Source of the DNA: Rhyzopertha dominica
Taxonomy: Eukaryota > Arthropoda > Insecta > Coleoptera > Bostrichidae
Assembly (NCBI GenBank): GCA_025024175.1
Contig: QCXZ01000053.1
Span: 1,550,001 to 1,614,000 of the forward strand
DNA: 64,000 nt
Reading direction: 5' to 3'
A program made the translations under genes and the position numbers. Each line of letters begins with the position of its first letter. The stretch's first letter is position 1. A model generated the notes under the pieces. It ran no database searches. It saw only the letters and a program-made list of their open reading frames with translations, and was not told where the DNA came from. Positions 40,901 to 52,705 of the stretch are shown here, in pieces.

Positions 40901-43900
40901 ATGTCAATTCAAATAATTCTTTTAATTTCAACTTCGAAATGGTGTATCTATGTACATATTCTCAGTATGGCTAATATTTAGCGAATTGGTAGTACTTGTT
41001 GATTCGTCGTCATGGTGACGAGCCTCTTATTGAATTGTCGTCATGGCTACGACTTGCAGAGACTTAGAAAATGCTCGGATTTGCACATTTTTAACTCGAT
41101 TTAGTCGACGTGTTTTGTATGTGAGTTAAGACGCGAATCGAGGTGTTACGGTTTTGTGTGTGTTTTTTGACAATTTTGGATTGAATTCTGGTGCGATTTG
41201 ACTTTGTGAACGTAGAGGTTGGGTATGGAAAAGGAATCGCGGAAAATCCAAACCTGTAAAAGGTAGGAAACCGAAGTTAATTGTATCGTTTTTCCTTATT
41301 ATCTTGTATTAAATGTCGTTTCGATATCAAACAGTTTGAATTTAATAATTTAACCTTCTTAATTTCTAAAGTTTTATTGTTACGTGGCTATTAAGATAAG
41401 CGGGTACTGTAAGTACGATATCATTTATAGTAGTGTAGCGTTTAGCTGAGATTTATATTGTTATATTTGCAATAATCACAATTAGAAAATTTTTATCCTC
41501 CTAGTAGTGACTGTCTCTTCTGTTTTAAACTAGACCTGAATATAAAACTTCATATTTACTTATTGATATTAGGTGCTTAGGAAATAGAGGAAATGACATA
41601 CAAATTTTTATCCCTCTTTTCTCACTTCTAGGTGTGGAATTTCGAGAACACTTAAATATGTGTGTATTAATTTATAATAGACTAAATACGTAATTCATAC
41701 TGACTGCTTCATTATTATGAATTTAAAAACATAATTTAACTTAGAAAATTATCCCTTAATTGTAGTTTTTGAAAGCGTTAAAACACGTGCATGTTGCTTT
41801 CTAATCAAAAACCTAAATAATAAATTTACATACTTTTAATTTTCGTTATCCTAAAAATGACAAACTTTCTTTACACATTTGACCACCTTAAGCGTTCAGT
41901 TTTCAAAATTTATTGAACATGTGTTCATTTATTTCTAATTTATGACCTAAAAATAGAGGTTCACACTTCTATTTCGACCCCTTAAGGGTGGAATTTGCAA
42001 AAACGCTGGAACACATTGTAATCGTATTTATTCTTAATTAAAAACAAAAAATTACTGACTTCCATACAAACATTCATTCCCTATTTCACCCCATTAAAGG
42101 TAGAATTTGAAACATTCTTCCTTATCGGTGTTCAACCCCTTCTGAGTGGTATTTATAAAATCGCTGGAACACACTGTATTTAATTTTAATTGAAAGCCTA
42201 AATATAAAGTTTTTTGCTTCTAGTTTCAAAAATGGCAGGCTTTAATACAAATGTGCATCCCCTATTTCACTCTCTTAGGGTATAATTTTCAACAATTCTT
42301 CCTTAGGGGGTGTTTAGGATATGGTAGGAATTCCACCGTCTTAAGCGTTCCATTTAAAAAAATGATGCAAGATGCGTTCATTTATTTCTAAACTAAAGCC
42401 TAATAATAAAGGTTCACGTTTCTATTTCAGCCCCTTAAAGGTGGAATTTACCAAAATCACTGGAACGCAGTGTACTAGTTTTTATTCTTAATTAAAAGCC
42501 AAAAATGACAGACTTCCATATAAACATTCATACCCTATTTCACCCCCTTAGGAGTAGAATGTCAAAAGTTCTTCATCAAGGGGTTGTTTACTTTATGCAA
42601 AGTATGTCAATTCAAATAATTCTTTTAATTTCAACTTCGAAAAGGTGTATCTATTTACATATTCTCAGCGTGGCTAATATTTATCGAACAGGTAATATTT
42701 GTTGATTCGTTGTCATGGTGACGAGCCTCTTATTGAATCGTCGTCATGGCTACGACTTGCAGAGACTTCGAAAATGCTTGGAATTGCACACTTTTAGCTC
42801 GATTTAGTCGGCGTGTTTTGTATGTGAGTTAAGACGTGAATCGAGGTGTTACGGTTTTGTGTGTGTTTTTTGACAATTTTGGATTGAATTTTGTTGTGAT
42901 TTGACTTTGTAAACGTAGAGGTTAGATGTAGAAAAGGAATTGCGGAAAATCCAAGCTTACAAAAAGGTAGGAAACCGAAGTAATTGTTTCGTATTTCAAT
43001 ATTATCTTGTTGTAATCTATTTCGATATCAAACAGTTTGAATTTAAAAAATTTTCATATTTTTGTAGGCTTAACTTTCNTAATTTACAAAGTTCCATTGT
43101 TATGTGGCTATTAAAACAAGCGTGTATTCTAAGTACGATACCATTTACAGTAGTGTAGCGTGTAGGTGACAATTATATTGTTATATTTGCAATAATCACA
43201 ATTAGAAAATTTTTATCCTCCTAGTAGTGACTGTTTCTTCTGTTTTAAATTAGACCTAAATATAAAACTTCATATTTACTTATTGATATTAGGTGCTTAG
43301 GAAAAAAAGGAATTGACATACAAATTATTATCCCTCTTTTCACACTTCTAGGTGTGGAATTTCGAAAACACTGAAATATGTGTGTATTAATTTATAATCG
43401 ACTAAATACGTAATTCATACTGACTGCTTCATTATTATGAATTTAAAAAGATAATTTAACTTGATAAATATTCCTTATTTGGAGTTTTTGAAAGCGTTAA
43501 AACACGTGCATGTTGCTTTCTAATCAAAAACCCAAATAATAAATTTTCATACCTTTAGTTTTCGTTGACTTAAAAAGTAACAAACTTTCATTACACATTT
43601 CACCGCCATAAGGGTTCAGTTTTCAAAATTTATTGAACATGTGTTCATTTATTTCTATTTTAAAGCCGAAAGATAAAGGTTCACTCTTCTACTTCGACCC
43701 TTTCAGGGTGGAATTTGCAAAAAAAAACACATTGTAATGGTATTTATTCTTAATTAAAAACAAAAAATTAGAGACTTCCATACAAACATTCATCCCTATT
43801 TCACCCCCTTAAAGTGGAATTTCAAAAATTCTTCCTAATGGGTGTTCAACCCCTTCTGGGCGGAATTTGTAAAAACGCTGGAACACACTGTATTTATTTT

Positions 43901-46840
43901 TAATTGAAAGCCTAAAATAAAGTTTTTTCGCTTCTAGTTTCAAAAATGGCAGGCTTTAATACAAATGTGCATCCCCTATTTCACTCTCTTAGGGTATAAT
44001 TTTCAACAATTCTTCCTTTGGGGGTGTTTAGGGTATGGAAGAATTCTACCGTCTTAAGGGTACCGTTTTAAAGAAATAGTGCAACTTGTGTTCTTTTATT
44101 TCTAAATTAAAACCTAAAAATAAAGGTTCACGCCTCTATTTCAACCCCTTAAGGGTGAAATTTACAAAAAACGCTGGAACTCGATGTACTCATATTTATT
44201 TTTAATTAAAAGCCAAAAATGACAGACTTCCATACAAATATTCATTCCCTATTTCATCTTCTCAGGAATAGAATTTAAAAAATTCTTTCTTGGGGGTGTT
44301 CTACCCCTTAAGGTTGGAATTTGTCAAAACGCTGGAACACGCTGTAGTTATTTTTAATTGAGAGCCTAAATGTAAAGTTTTATGCTTCTAGTTTTAAAAA
44401 TGACACTTTAATACAAACGTTCATCTCCTATTTCACTTTCTAAGGGGTATAATTTCTAAAATTCTTCATTAAGGGGTTGTTTACGTTATGCAAAGTATGT
44501 CAATTCAAATAATTCTTTTAATTTCAACTTTAAAATGGTGTATCTATGTACATATTCTCAGTATGGCTAATATTTAGCGAACTGGTAGTACTTGTTGATT
44601 CGTTGCTATGGAGACGAGCCTCTTATTGAATTGTCGTCATGGATACGACTTGCAGAGACTTCGAAAATGCTTGGAATTGCACACTTTTAGCTCGATTTAG
44701 TCGGCGTGTTTTGTATGTGAGTTAAGACGTGAATCGAGGTGTTACGGTTTTGTGTGCGTTTTTTGACAATTTTGGATTGAATTTTGGTGTGATTTGACTT
44801 TGTGAACGTAGAGGTTAGGTGTAGAAAAGGAATTGCGGAAAATCCAAGGCTATAAAAAGGTAGGAAACCGAAGTAATTGTTTCGTTTTTCAATATTATAT
44901 TGTTGTAATCTATTTCGATATCAAACAGTTTGAATTTAACAATTTTTCCATATTTTGTAGTGTTAACTTTCCTAATTTACAAAATTCCATTGTTATTATT
45001 ATTAAAACAAGCGTGTATTCCAAGTAAGATACCATTTATAATAGTAGTGTAGCTTTAGCTGAGATTTATATTGTTATACCTATTTGCAATAATCACAATT
45101 AGAAAATTTTCATCAGCCTAGTAGTGACTGTTTCTTCTGTTTCAAACTCCATTTATAGAAAACTTTGCCGCGTCAAATGGCCTGAATATAGAACTTCATA
45201 TTTACTTATTGATATTAGGTACTTAAGAAATAAAGGAATAACACGAATTTTCATCCTGCTTTTCACACTTCTAGGTGTGGAATTTCCAAAACAGTTAAAT
45301 ATGTTTGTATTAACTTCTAATACACAGACTAAATAATTTAATTTAAAAAGATAATTTAACTTAGAAAAATGTCCCTTATTTGGAGTTTTTAAAAGCGTTA
45401 AAACACATGCATGTTGCTTTCTAATCAAAAACCCAAATAATAAATTTTCATACTTTTAATTTTCGTTAACTTAAAAACTAACACAGTTTCATTACACATT
45501 TCACCACCTTCAGTTCAGTTTTCTAAATTTATTGAACATGTGTTCATTTATTTCTAATTCGTAGCCTAAAAATAAAGGTTCACACTTCTATTTCGACCCA
45601 TTAAGGGTGGAAATTGCAAAAACGCTGAAACACATTGTAATCGTATTTATTCTTAATTAGAAGCAAAAAATTAGAGACTTCCATACAGACATTCATTCCC
45701 TACTTCACCCCCTTAAAGTGGAATTTCAAAAAATCTTCCTAATGGGTGTTCAACCCCTTCTGGGCGGAATTTATAAAAACGCTGGAACACACTGTATTTA
45801 TTTTTAATTGAAAGCCTAAAATAAAGTTTTTTGCTTCTAGTTTCAAAAATGGCAGGCTTTAATACAAATGTGCATCCCCTATTTCACTCTCTTAGGGTAT
45901 AATTTTCAACAATTCTTCCTTAGGGGATGTTAAGGGTATGGAAGAATTCTACCGTCTTAAGGGTTTCATTTTAAAAAAATAATGCAACTTGTGTTCTTTT
46001 ATTTCTAAACTAAAACCTAAAAATAAAGGTTCACGCTTATATTTCAACCCCTTAAGGGTGAAATTTACAAAAAACGCTGGAACTCGATGTACTTATATTC
46101 ATTCTTAATTAAAAGCCAAAAATGACAGACTTCCATACAAATATTCATTCCCTATTTCATCTTCTCAGGAATAGAATTTAAAAAATTCTTTCTTGGGGGT
46201 GTTCTACCCCTTAAGGTTGGAATTTGTCAAAACGCTGGAACACGCTGTAGTTATTTTTAATTGAGAGCCTAAATGTAAAGTTTTATGCTTCTAGTTTTAA
46301 AAATGACACTTTAATACAAACGTTCATCTCCTATTTCACTTTCTAAGGGGTATAATTTCTAAAATTCTTCATTAAGGGGTTGTTTACGTTATGCAAAGTA
46401 TGTCAATTCAAATAATTCTTTTAATTTCAACTTTAAAATGGTGTATCTATGTACATATTCACAGTATGGCTAATATTTAGCGAACTGGTAGTACTTGTTG
46501 ATTCGTTGCTATGGAGACGAGCCTCTTATTGAATCGTCGTCATGGATACGACTTGCAGAGACTTCGAAAATGCTTGGAATTGCACATTTTTAGCTCGATT
46601 TAGTCGGCGTGTTTTATATGTGAGTTAAGACGTGCATCGGGGTGTTACGGTTTTGTGTGTGTTTTTTGACAATTTTGGATTGAATTTTGATGTGATTTGA
46701 CTTTGTGAACATGGAAAAGGAAGTACGGAAAATCCAAAGTTGTAAAAAGGTACGAAACTGAAATTAGTTGTATAGTTTTTTGTTTTGTTTGTTGCAATCT
46801 CATTTCGATATCAAATTGTTTGAATTTGAATTGGATTTTG
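37984..46840. repeat. Tandem array B, expanded and diverged units of 1.26-1.9 kb
   Basis: This array has the same unit as array A. Heads start at about 38251, 39639, 40901, 42602, 44496 and 46398, giving spacings of 1388, 1262, 1701, 1894 and 1902 bp. The extra length comes from added tail submodules of 100-140 bp, each with a CCCTTAAGGGTGGAATTT-like core followed by AAAACGCTGGAACAC, TATTTATTCTTAATTAAAAG and TTCATTCCCTATTTCACCCC. The two longest units are similar to each other, suggesting recent local duplication. Heads are conserved, including the X-box-like pair; the TATA-like motif is intact in some units and degenerate in others. Ns are present at 38005, 39421 and 43079. The array is bracketed by an imperfect 34-bp direct repeat (37950-37983 and 46830-46863). 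Confidence 0.93.
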
Positions 46841-46863
46841 GAAAAATGCTAAAGTACGATAGT

Positions 46864-47715
46864 AATCTGGTTACTTCTTTCAGCGCTTATAATAAGTAGT
46901 ACTATAGTAATTAAAAAATCTTATTTATTCGATTTTAACGGGATTTCCTAAAAATAATTGTCCGTATATGTCCCAGCAAGTAGGCTACTCACAACCAATC
47001 AGTTTGCGTATAATATTACCGATATTAGTTATAAATAAAGTTGATTTTGTCTCGTCAGAATTTTTTCAGCGACCATTTTTCAAATTTGCGCCGAAATAAT
47101 ACGGTTTTAAGTCATTAAGGTCATTAACGTTTTAAAGATTGTCTACATCTCTCTACTGTACCGGCCTTTGTGACCTTTCGACATTTCTAGGGGTTGATAA
47201 ACTCAATCCTGCACCTCATTTGTCATTGTGTGCAGTCGTTGCCCTAATAAACAGAATGTCTTGACAGGAGCCAAGCTATAAATACAAGAACAAAAATCGC
47301 AAGATTCATGGAACCTGTAAATACGTCAAGGTAATGTTTTGGCAGTGCTTTAGAGCGGGTATTCCAAGATCGTTATTCAATATCAAGTGTGTTTACTCCT
47401 GGTTAGTTTTAGAAAACCTCTTCTCGACATAGCCGTGCAAAATTTAGACCAATCGAGAGATTGATTTATAGACCCAGACGCGGACTTTTAATTAAATGTA
47501 TATTTTTAGTATGGTTTGCTAATTAATGTGCTAGAATTGGAGTCTATTAGATTTTGGTTTATCGTACAACAAATTTATTTATTTTTGTACGGTTTTAATT
47601 ATGATTTTGATCTAATCTTAATCTTGCTTCGTCCCTTTTTAGTTACAACTTTAAAAATTACTTTCTTTTCTGATATAAGATCTCTGTCACTTGAAAACAC
47701 TGACAAAAAGTTATT
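46864..47715. other. Spacer after array B, no gene seen
   Basis: Unique A+T-rich sequence. It contains a TATAAATA string at 47277-47284 with no coding sequence downstream that I can support. Confidence 0.35.
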
Positions 47716-48512
47716 AGTCTGACGTTTCGATTACACCTGTAATCTTTGTCAAAGGCGAAGAACCTCAAAATTTGCCTGACACAAGTTCAAACAAAATTTT
47801 GAAAGTAAATAAACAAATCACCAATGAAGCGAAACGTCATAGAAACAACGTGCCAACCTGATAAAAAGAACCTAACGAACCTACCTACCTACTAGATATA
47901 CAGGAACTACTTGATAAGAGATAACTACAAAATAGCCTTCCAAATGTCACCTAACTCATAATTTCCACAATCCCTATTCATATTATTAGTATTCCTACAA
48001 ATTCTATAGCTTCTTTTATTAGACGTCTGTGATAATATTTTTCTCTACGTAAAATTTTTGTTTTATCAAAATCAGTCATGTGTTTATTCATATATGAGTT
48101 TTCAGCTACGGAAGAACAAGTAATTTTGTAAACACCTTCACTCTCTAAATGTACTTTATCTTTAGTAGAACTTAAAATTTTATCTAAATTATTATATATA
48201 CTATCAACAACTAAAATATCGTGTATTTCTAAGCAGCCTCTTTAATTTTTCCGAAGGGTCTTGTACATAAGGCAAACTCAACTTCAATTTACTTTGTCCT
48301 GGCTGAAAATTTACTCGATTTGGATGAACACTTTTATTAAAAACTGACCAAATATTCTTATTGCTATCACCATTTCTCACTGGCGCTGATTTAAGATGAT
48401 ATATTTCTTTTTGTAAACAACTTTCGTCTGAGATCCTTTGTGCTCTAACAAATAACGTCCTTATAAGACTATTTTTTGAGAGGGAGTGGGAGGGAGGGGT
48501 GAGATGTGGCAT
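47716..48512 (-). mobile_element. Penelope-like element, 3' part with damaged GIY-YIG domain
   Basis: The minus-strand frame at 48512-48204 has the post-RT region of Penelope-like elements: SKNSLIRTLFVRAQRISDES, KEIYHLKSAPVRNGD and LPYVQDPSEKLKRLLRN. A second frame (48236-48020) reads GVYKITCSS and then directly AENSYMNKHMTDFDKTKILR and EKYYHRRLIKEAIEF. The centre of the GIY-YIG nuclease (the YIGQTxRxxxxRxxEH segment) is missing. Beyond it, at 47719-47755, lies a hairpin with GAAAC typical of Penelope-like element ends. Stops and shifts show a dead copy. Confidence 0.75.
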
Positions 48513-48669
48513 GTAAATATATGTCTGTGTGTGTTAGTTTTCTGTAAACCTTGTGTCCTAGCTGTCCAGTGTTTATTCTGTAAATTTGGACGCTGAAAGC
48601 ATTCACCCTAGTATCCCTGATAGTTTTTTGAATTTATTATTTTTATTGAGGACACTTACAATCTGAGTG

Positions 48670-48912
48670 TCAAATTCCATCTTGTGAAATTCTTTTTGGG
48701 TGGATCACAGAAATGAAGTTTTTATACCTTCTAAGTGTATTTTTAAAAATATATCGCGACAACTCTAACAAACTAGAAATTCCTGATTTTGATCTTCCAG
48801 AATTCACAAATTTAACAATTACTAATCGAATTTTGTCATCAATATCAATTAAATGCAATAATCTGAGTTTCTGATAGTTATAACTTACAAAAATTGTGGT
48901 GGAATCGGTCAC
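48670..48912 (-). mobile_element. Possible Tc1-type helix-turn-helix fragment
   Basis: The minus-strand frame KIRLVIVKFVNSGRSKSGIS followed by YIFKNTLRRYK resembles the first DNA-binding helix-turn-helix of Tc1 transposases (Lys/Arg-rich, SGxSxxxIA-like, TVxxxIxRY). Nothing of the catalytic domain follows, so the call is weak. Confidence 0.3.
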
Positions 48913-49149
48913 ATTTGCATTAAATAGGCTTACTTTGCGACTATACTAAAGATGCGTTGCAAATTTGATCAGCAAGCAGTACAATTCTTGTTTTCTATAG
49001 CCTATTACAAAATATGCCCTTATAATTAATTTAGAGAAGTTCACTAAAAGTATTTGACTTCTAGATGATTTCTTTAAACGCAGTAAAGGACGCCATTTGA
49101 AAAAATGTCATACTTTCCTCGATTTCTCAAAAAAATTAATTATGACGGT

Positions 49150-49400
49150 ATATTATAGAAAAATTGCATGGTAAAACCCTCAGTTGTTAGCTTTCTCGTT
49201 TTGAAGTTATTGCCAAATAGTACATACAAGAAACAAAGTAAAAAAAAACATATTTTCTCCTTGAATTCTGAAGGAAAACTGAACAGGACGACATACTTTT
49301 TTTGCTTTGTTTTGTAAGCCATTATTTAAGAAAAAATGTAGTAAAAACCTGAGGTTGATAACTTTTCTCATTTTGAAGCTATTGCCAAAATATTATACAT
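49150..49400. repeat. Two direct copies of a 70-bp sequence
   Basis: The copy at about 49158-49227 is repeated at about 49328-49398 with some 80 per cent identity. Shared blocks are GTAAAACC, GTTGTTAGCTTTCTCRTTTTG-like and GAAGYTATTGCCAAA. The copies are about 170 bp apart. Confidence 0.6.
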
Positions 49401-50536
49401 AACATAATCGAACCATTTATCCAGTATCCAGCAGTATAATTATTAATTTCTTAAACTTATTTACAAGGTGTTATTTTTTATTCAAAGTAAAAAATGTATT
49501 AAAATTCGATACCTTATTACTGTTACGTTCACTGTATCAATATTGACCCCTTGATACGATAATGAGTAGTTTTTTTTAAATTTATTTATTTAGTTATTTA
49601 ATCACTTTTATGCGAATATGTAGCGTACGACTTTTATTTATATGTGGTTTTAATTATATCTCGAGTTCATAATGATTTAAGATATGAAATGAAAGATATA
49701 CCGTAATGCAACTACCGCGTATGATATATCAACACAACAAAAGGTTGACGTTCCGATCATCTACTGTTTTAGATTTGGCTAAGCTCGTACAAAATATATA
49801 ATATCGAAGCAAACGTTCCAAAACAAACCAGCAAAATCAACATGCCCAATTTGCGTCATACCTGTCAGGAAAAAAAATGTGTTCGATAATACTCGTAAAT
49901 ACCAAACCTCTCGAAATAAGACCAAAAACAATTGGGACTTGATACAGAGTGGTAATTACCTATGCACATCCCACCTTTTTTTACGGGTTCTATTTTTAAT
50001 CGAACGACGGAAATAATAATAAAATGCGACGCAGGGAACGTGATGTTCACTTGACCAACGCATGTTCGGGTTTACAATATGTTAAATTTTAAAGGTGGTG
50101 TGTTCTAAAATTAGGACGACTTATGCGAGCCTGCATATACGTACGTTATGTAACGGTTGGACCGGAGCAAGGCCACCGCGGTGTGGTCGGAAATAGATGA
50201 AAAAATTAGAGAAGTCGCGAAGGGGGGTCAAAAAACGCAAACGTCTTAATTTGGTTTGTTCCTGTTTTGTTTTGGCCTAAACTAAAGAATTTCAGAATTC
50301 CCCAAAAATTCTTTCATTGTCTCTTTCGATTTCATTTATTTATTTTCTTCAGTTCCTTCAAATTCCTTAAATTGTTACTTACCTGTGTTGCGCAAAAATA
50401 ATTAGGTTTGTTTAACAAAATTTGTCGTTAATAAAAAAATATGTTTCAATAATAAACTTTTCGTACACATGTAGATTCTATTTTATCAGAGCGTCGGTCT
50501 CGATAAATTACAACTCTTTTTAACTTTTCGCCAAGC
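49401..50536. other. Spacer, no gene; CpG-richer island at about 50090-50250
   Basis: Mostly A+T-rich. The stretch at 50090-50250 is richer in G+C and CpG (GGCCACCGCGGTGTGG, AGTCGCGAAGGGGGG) and contains no open frame, so it may be a regulatory element. No transposon signature seen in it. Confidence 0.35.
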
Positions 50537-50564
50537 TTTCGGAGGTATTTGCCTCCTTCGTCAG
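50537..50564 (-). ncRNA. Hammerhead-ribozyme-like motif, Penelope-like element end
   Basis: On the minus strand: CTGACGA, one A, a perfect 5-bp stem GGAGG/CCTCC with a 6-nt loop, then GAAA. This is the core order of a hammerhead (CUGANGA, stem II, GAAA) apart from one extra base before stem II. Stems I and III were not resolved. Penelope-like elements are known to carry hammerhead motifs in their terminal regions. Confidence 0.4.
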
Positions 50565-50800
50565 GGCCTAAAATCTTTTATTTAATTTATATACAAACTA
50601 CATGTAACACTTACTTCTAGTTATGGATTAATTAAGGGCGCTGAAAAGGATCACATAAATCAACCACAAAGTAACAGAAATCGAACAAATTATTTGTAAC
50701 ATTAAGGGACTTTACATTCATAAATAGTAATATAATTATGGCAAATTAAAAAAACATAAAATTTTTTGACTTTGTCCAACGAATTATGTAATTTGTGATA

Positions 50801-50831
50801 CTGACGATGACTACCTTGTAGTCGAAAGCGC
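50801..50831 (+). ncRNA. Second hammerhead-like motif, opposite strand
   Basis: On the plus strand: CTGACGA, one T, a perfect 6-bp stem GACTAC/GTAGTC with a CTT loop, then GAAAGCGC. Same layout and the same one-base excess as the motif at 50537-50564, but inverted relative to it. Stems I and III not resolved. Confidence 0.4.
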
Positions 50832-51765
50832 TGTACAATAAAATAATAAAATGGATTACACTTGAAGAATAATTTAATTAAAGGAGAATTTATTTAAGAC
50901 AGTTCTATTTTATCCGACTATGCCGTGTATCCTAAAATAGTTATTATTAGATCGCGATTGTGGCACTTTTAACAAATGTTTGGTTAACATTTTGCTCAAA
51001 AAAAAGTCCATTCGTCATGTTAAAAATTTATAAAAAGGAGAGAAAATAGTGGCTAAATTTGTACCCCATTCAACTTCGCCTAACTTTTTTTTTAAATTTT
51101 AATATCGCCACGGTAGTTGTCAACATAGAACTGCATGTCGCAGATCGAATCGTGAAAATAACAAGTCGATTGCCCGTTGCTATTATTGTACAATTATCGT
51201 ATCCCATTATCTTCTGTAGATGTGACAGGACTCGCATAATTAAACAAACTGGTTTGGAAAATGAATTAACCTTGTTTGTCAGTTTCGTTTTGTTTTCTAA
51301 CGTGAATCCAACCAATCGTAGCTTGTTCCGTCGTGGCGTGGTTCTACTACGTCACACTATGCAAACGACAAACAAGTCTGAGATAACGCAGCTATTATTT
51401 TTCAACCTACTGTAGTAAACTTAATCCATCGCGATACCAGACAGATTATGATACAAATTAGGAACGATAATACATGCAGTTCAGTAACTTTTTTTAACCT
51501 GTCTCAGATGACCTAGCTAAATAATTTATTGAGAGGCACTTACAGTAGGATTTCGAGTATGCACTTTTTCATCAAAATGATCTTAAACTAAAACCTTTTT
51601 GGTTGTACCGGAAGAGTTGCTATGACAACGAGAACATAGGGATAGAAGTTTCAAGTCTTCAAAATGGCATAACTCGAGTATGGTTTAAAAGGATTCAACG
51701 AATGAAGGCTAGTTACGAAGTGAATTTTATATTTTTCAATATCATTATAAATAACTTCTAACTTA
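50832..51765. other. Spacer, nothing recognised
   Basis: There is an overlapping pair of open frames around 51059-51415 (118 codons on plus), but neither shows a known domain nor splice context. Probably decayed transposon or unique spacer. Confidence 0.3.
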
Positions 51766-52660
51766 TTACAACTGTTTGACAATGGGAGGCGTTGATTTGT
51801 AATAGTTGCGAACCCCTTTCTGAACAATCAAGTTGTCTCCACATTTTGTTGTTGAACAGAAATCTTGATTTTTACAAACACTTAATAATATAATTAGTTC
51901 TTCTATTACCGACACTGGAACGCTATTGTCCTTCAATTGCTTTTTTATTGTTTCTGAAAGCTGGTTAACAGGAATATATGTAAATAAGCTTTTTACATCC
52001 AACTTAGAACCTTTTGGTATTTCCATGTTTAAAGCTTTCTTAACTAGATCTCTTGATAAAGTATTAAAAAAACAAGTTAACTTTTGAGTAGGAACATTAA
52101 CGTTAGTAACTACAGGCCTTATAGGGACGTCACTTAATTTATTTTATAATTTCATGAGTTATCCTTGTATTTGTGGTTATTAACAATAATACTTTTTTGT
52201 TCTGTATTATTAAGTATATGGTTGCTAGTTCTTAAAGTATTTTTAACTGTGCTTACAAAACTATTAAAATTGAAATTATCTACCCGCAAGAATTGTTTGT
52301 CCTTAATCCATAGTTCTGTTTTTCTTTAGTAAAATTAGTGTCGCTAATATTTTTTACTATTCCTGAATACAATGTTTGCTTCTTGCTTTTGTCAAATTAT
52401 TTCGTCTTCTTTTGCTTTAGCTTCTGTAATTTCTTAGTATGGAAATTCCTCTTCTCTGCCAATTCTTACTGAACTGTTTTGTTTATTCTCGTTAGCGTTT
52501 CATTCATTATATCGAACGGTATATTTTCAACCATCACATCGTAAATAACTTGAAGACTTGCGTAAGAAAATTCTAGTTTGTCATACAGTTTCCTTCTTTC
52601 TATCGAAATTATTGATGCCATATACTTTTCGAAATTAACTTCTCTTTGATACGGAGAGGA
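51766..52660 (-). mobile_element. Penelope-like element, N-terminal and RT start
   Basis: Minus-strand frames give PVVTNVNVPTQKLTCFFNTL, which fits the LRPIVSxxxxPTYxLxKFL block. Then comes GSKLDVKSLFTYIPVNQLSE, the SFDVxSLFTNIPxxEAL motif that holds the first catalytic Asp of the Penelope RT. Stops and shifts interrupt the more upstream part (52640-52080). The frame ends before the GTPMGSPLSP and YxDD motifs, so this is a 3'-truncated or split copy. Confidence 0.72.
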
Positions 52661-52705
52661 TTAATAATGGAGTCTTCCAAAAACTTTCAAACACACCTCA
52701 AATAC

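Noticed and set aside
47277..47284. TATAAATA as a promoter
   Set aside because: No coding sequence or exon follows within the next kilobase; such strings are common in A+T-rich DNA.
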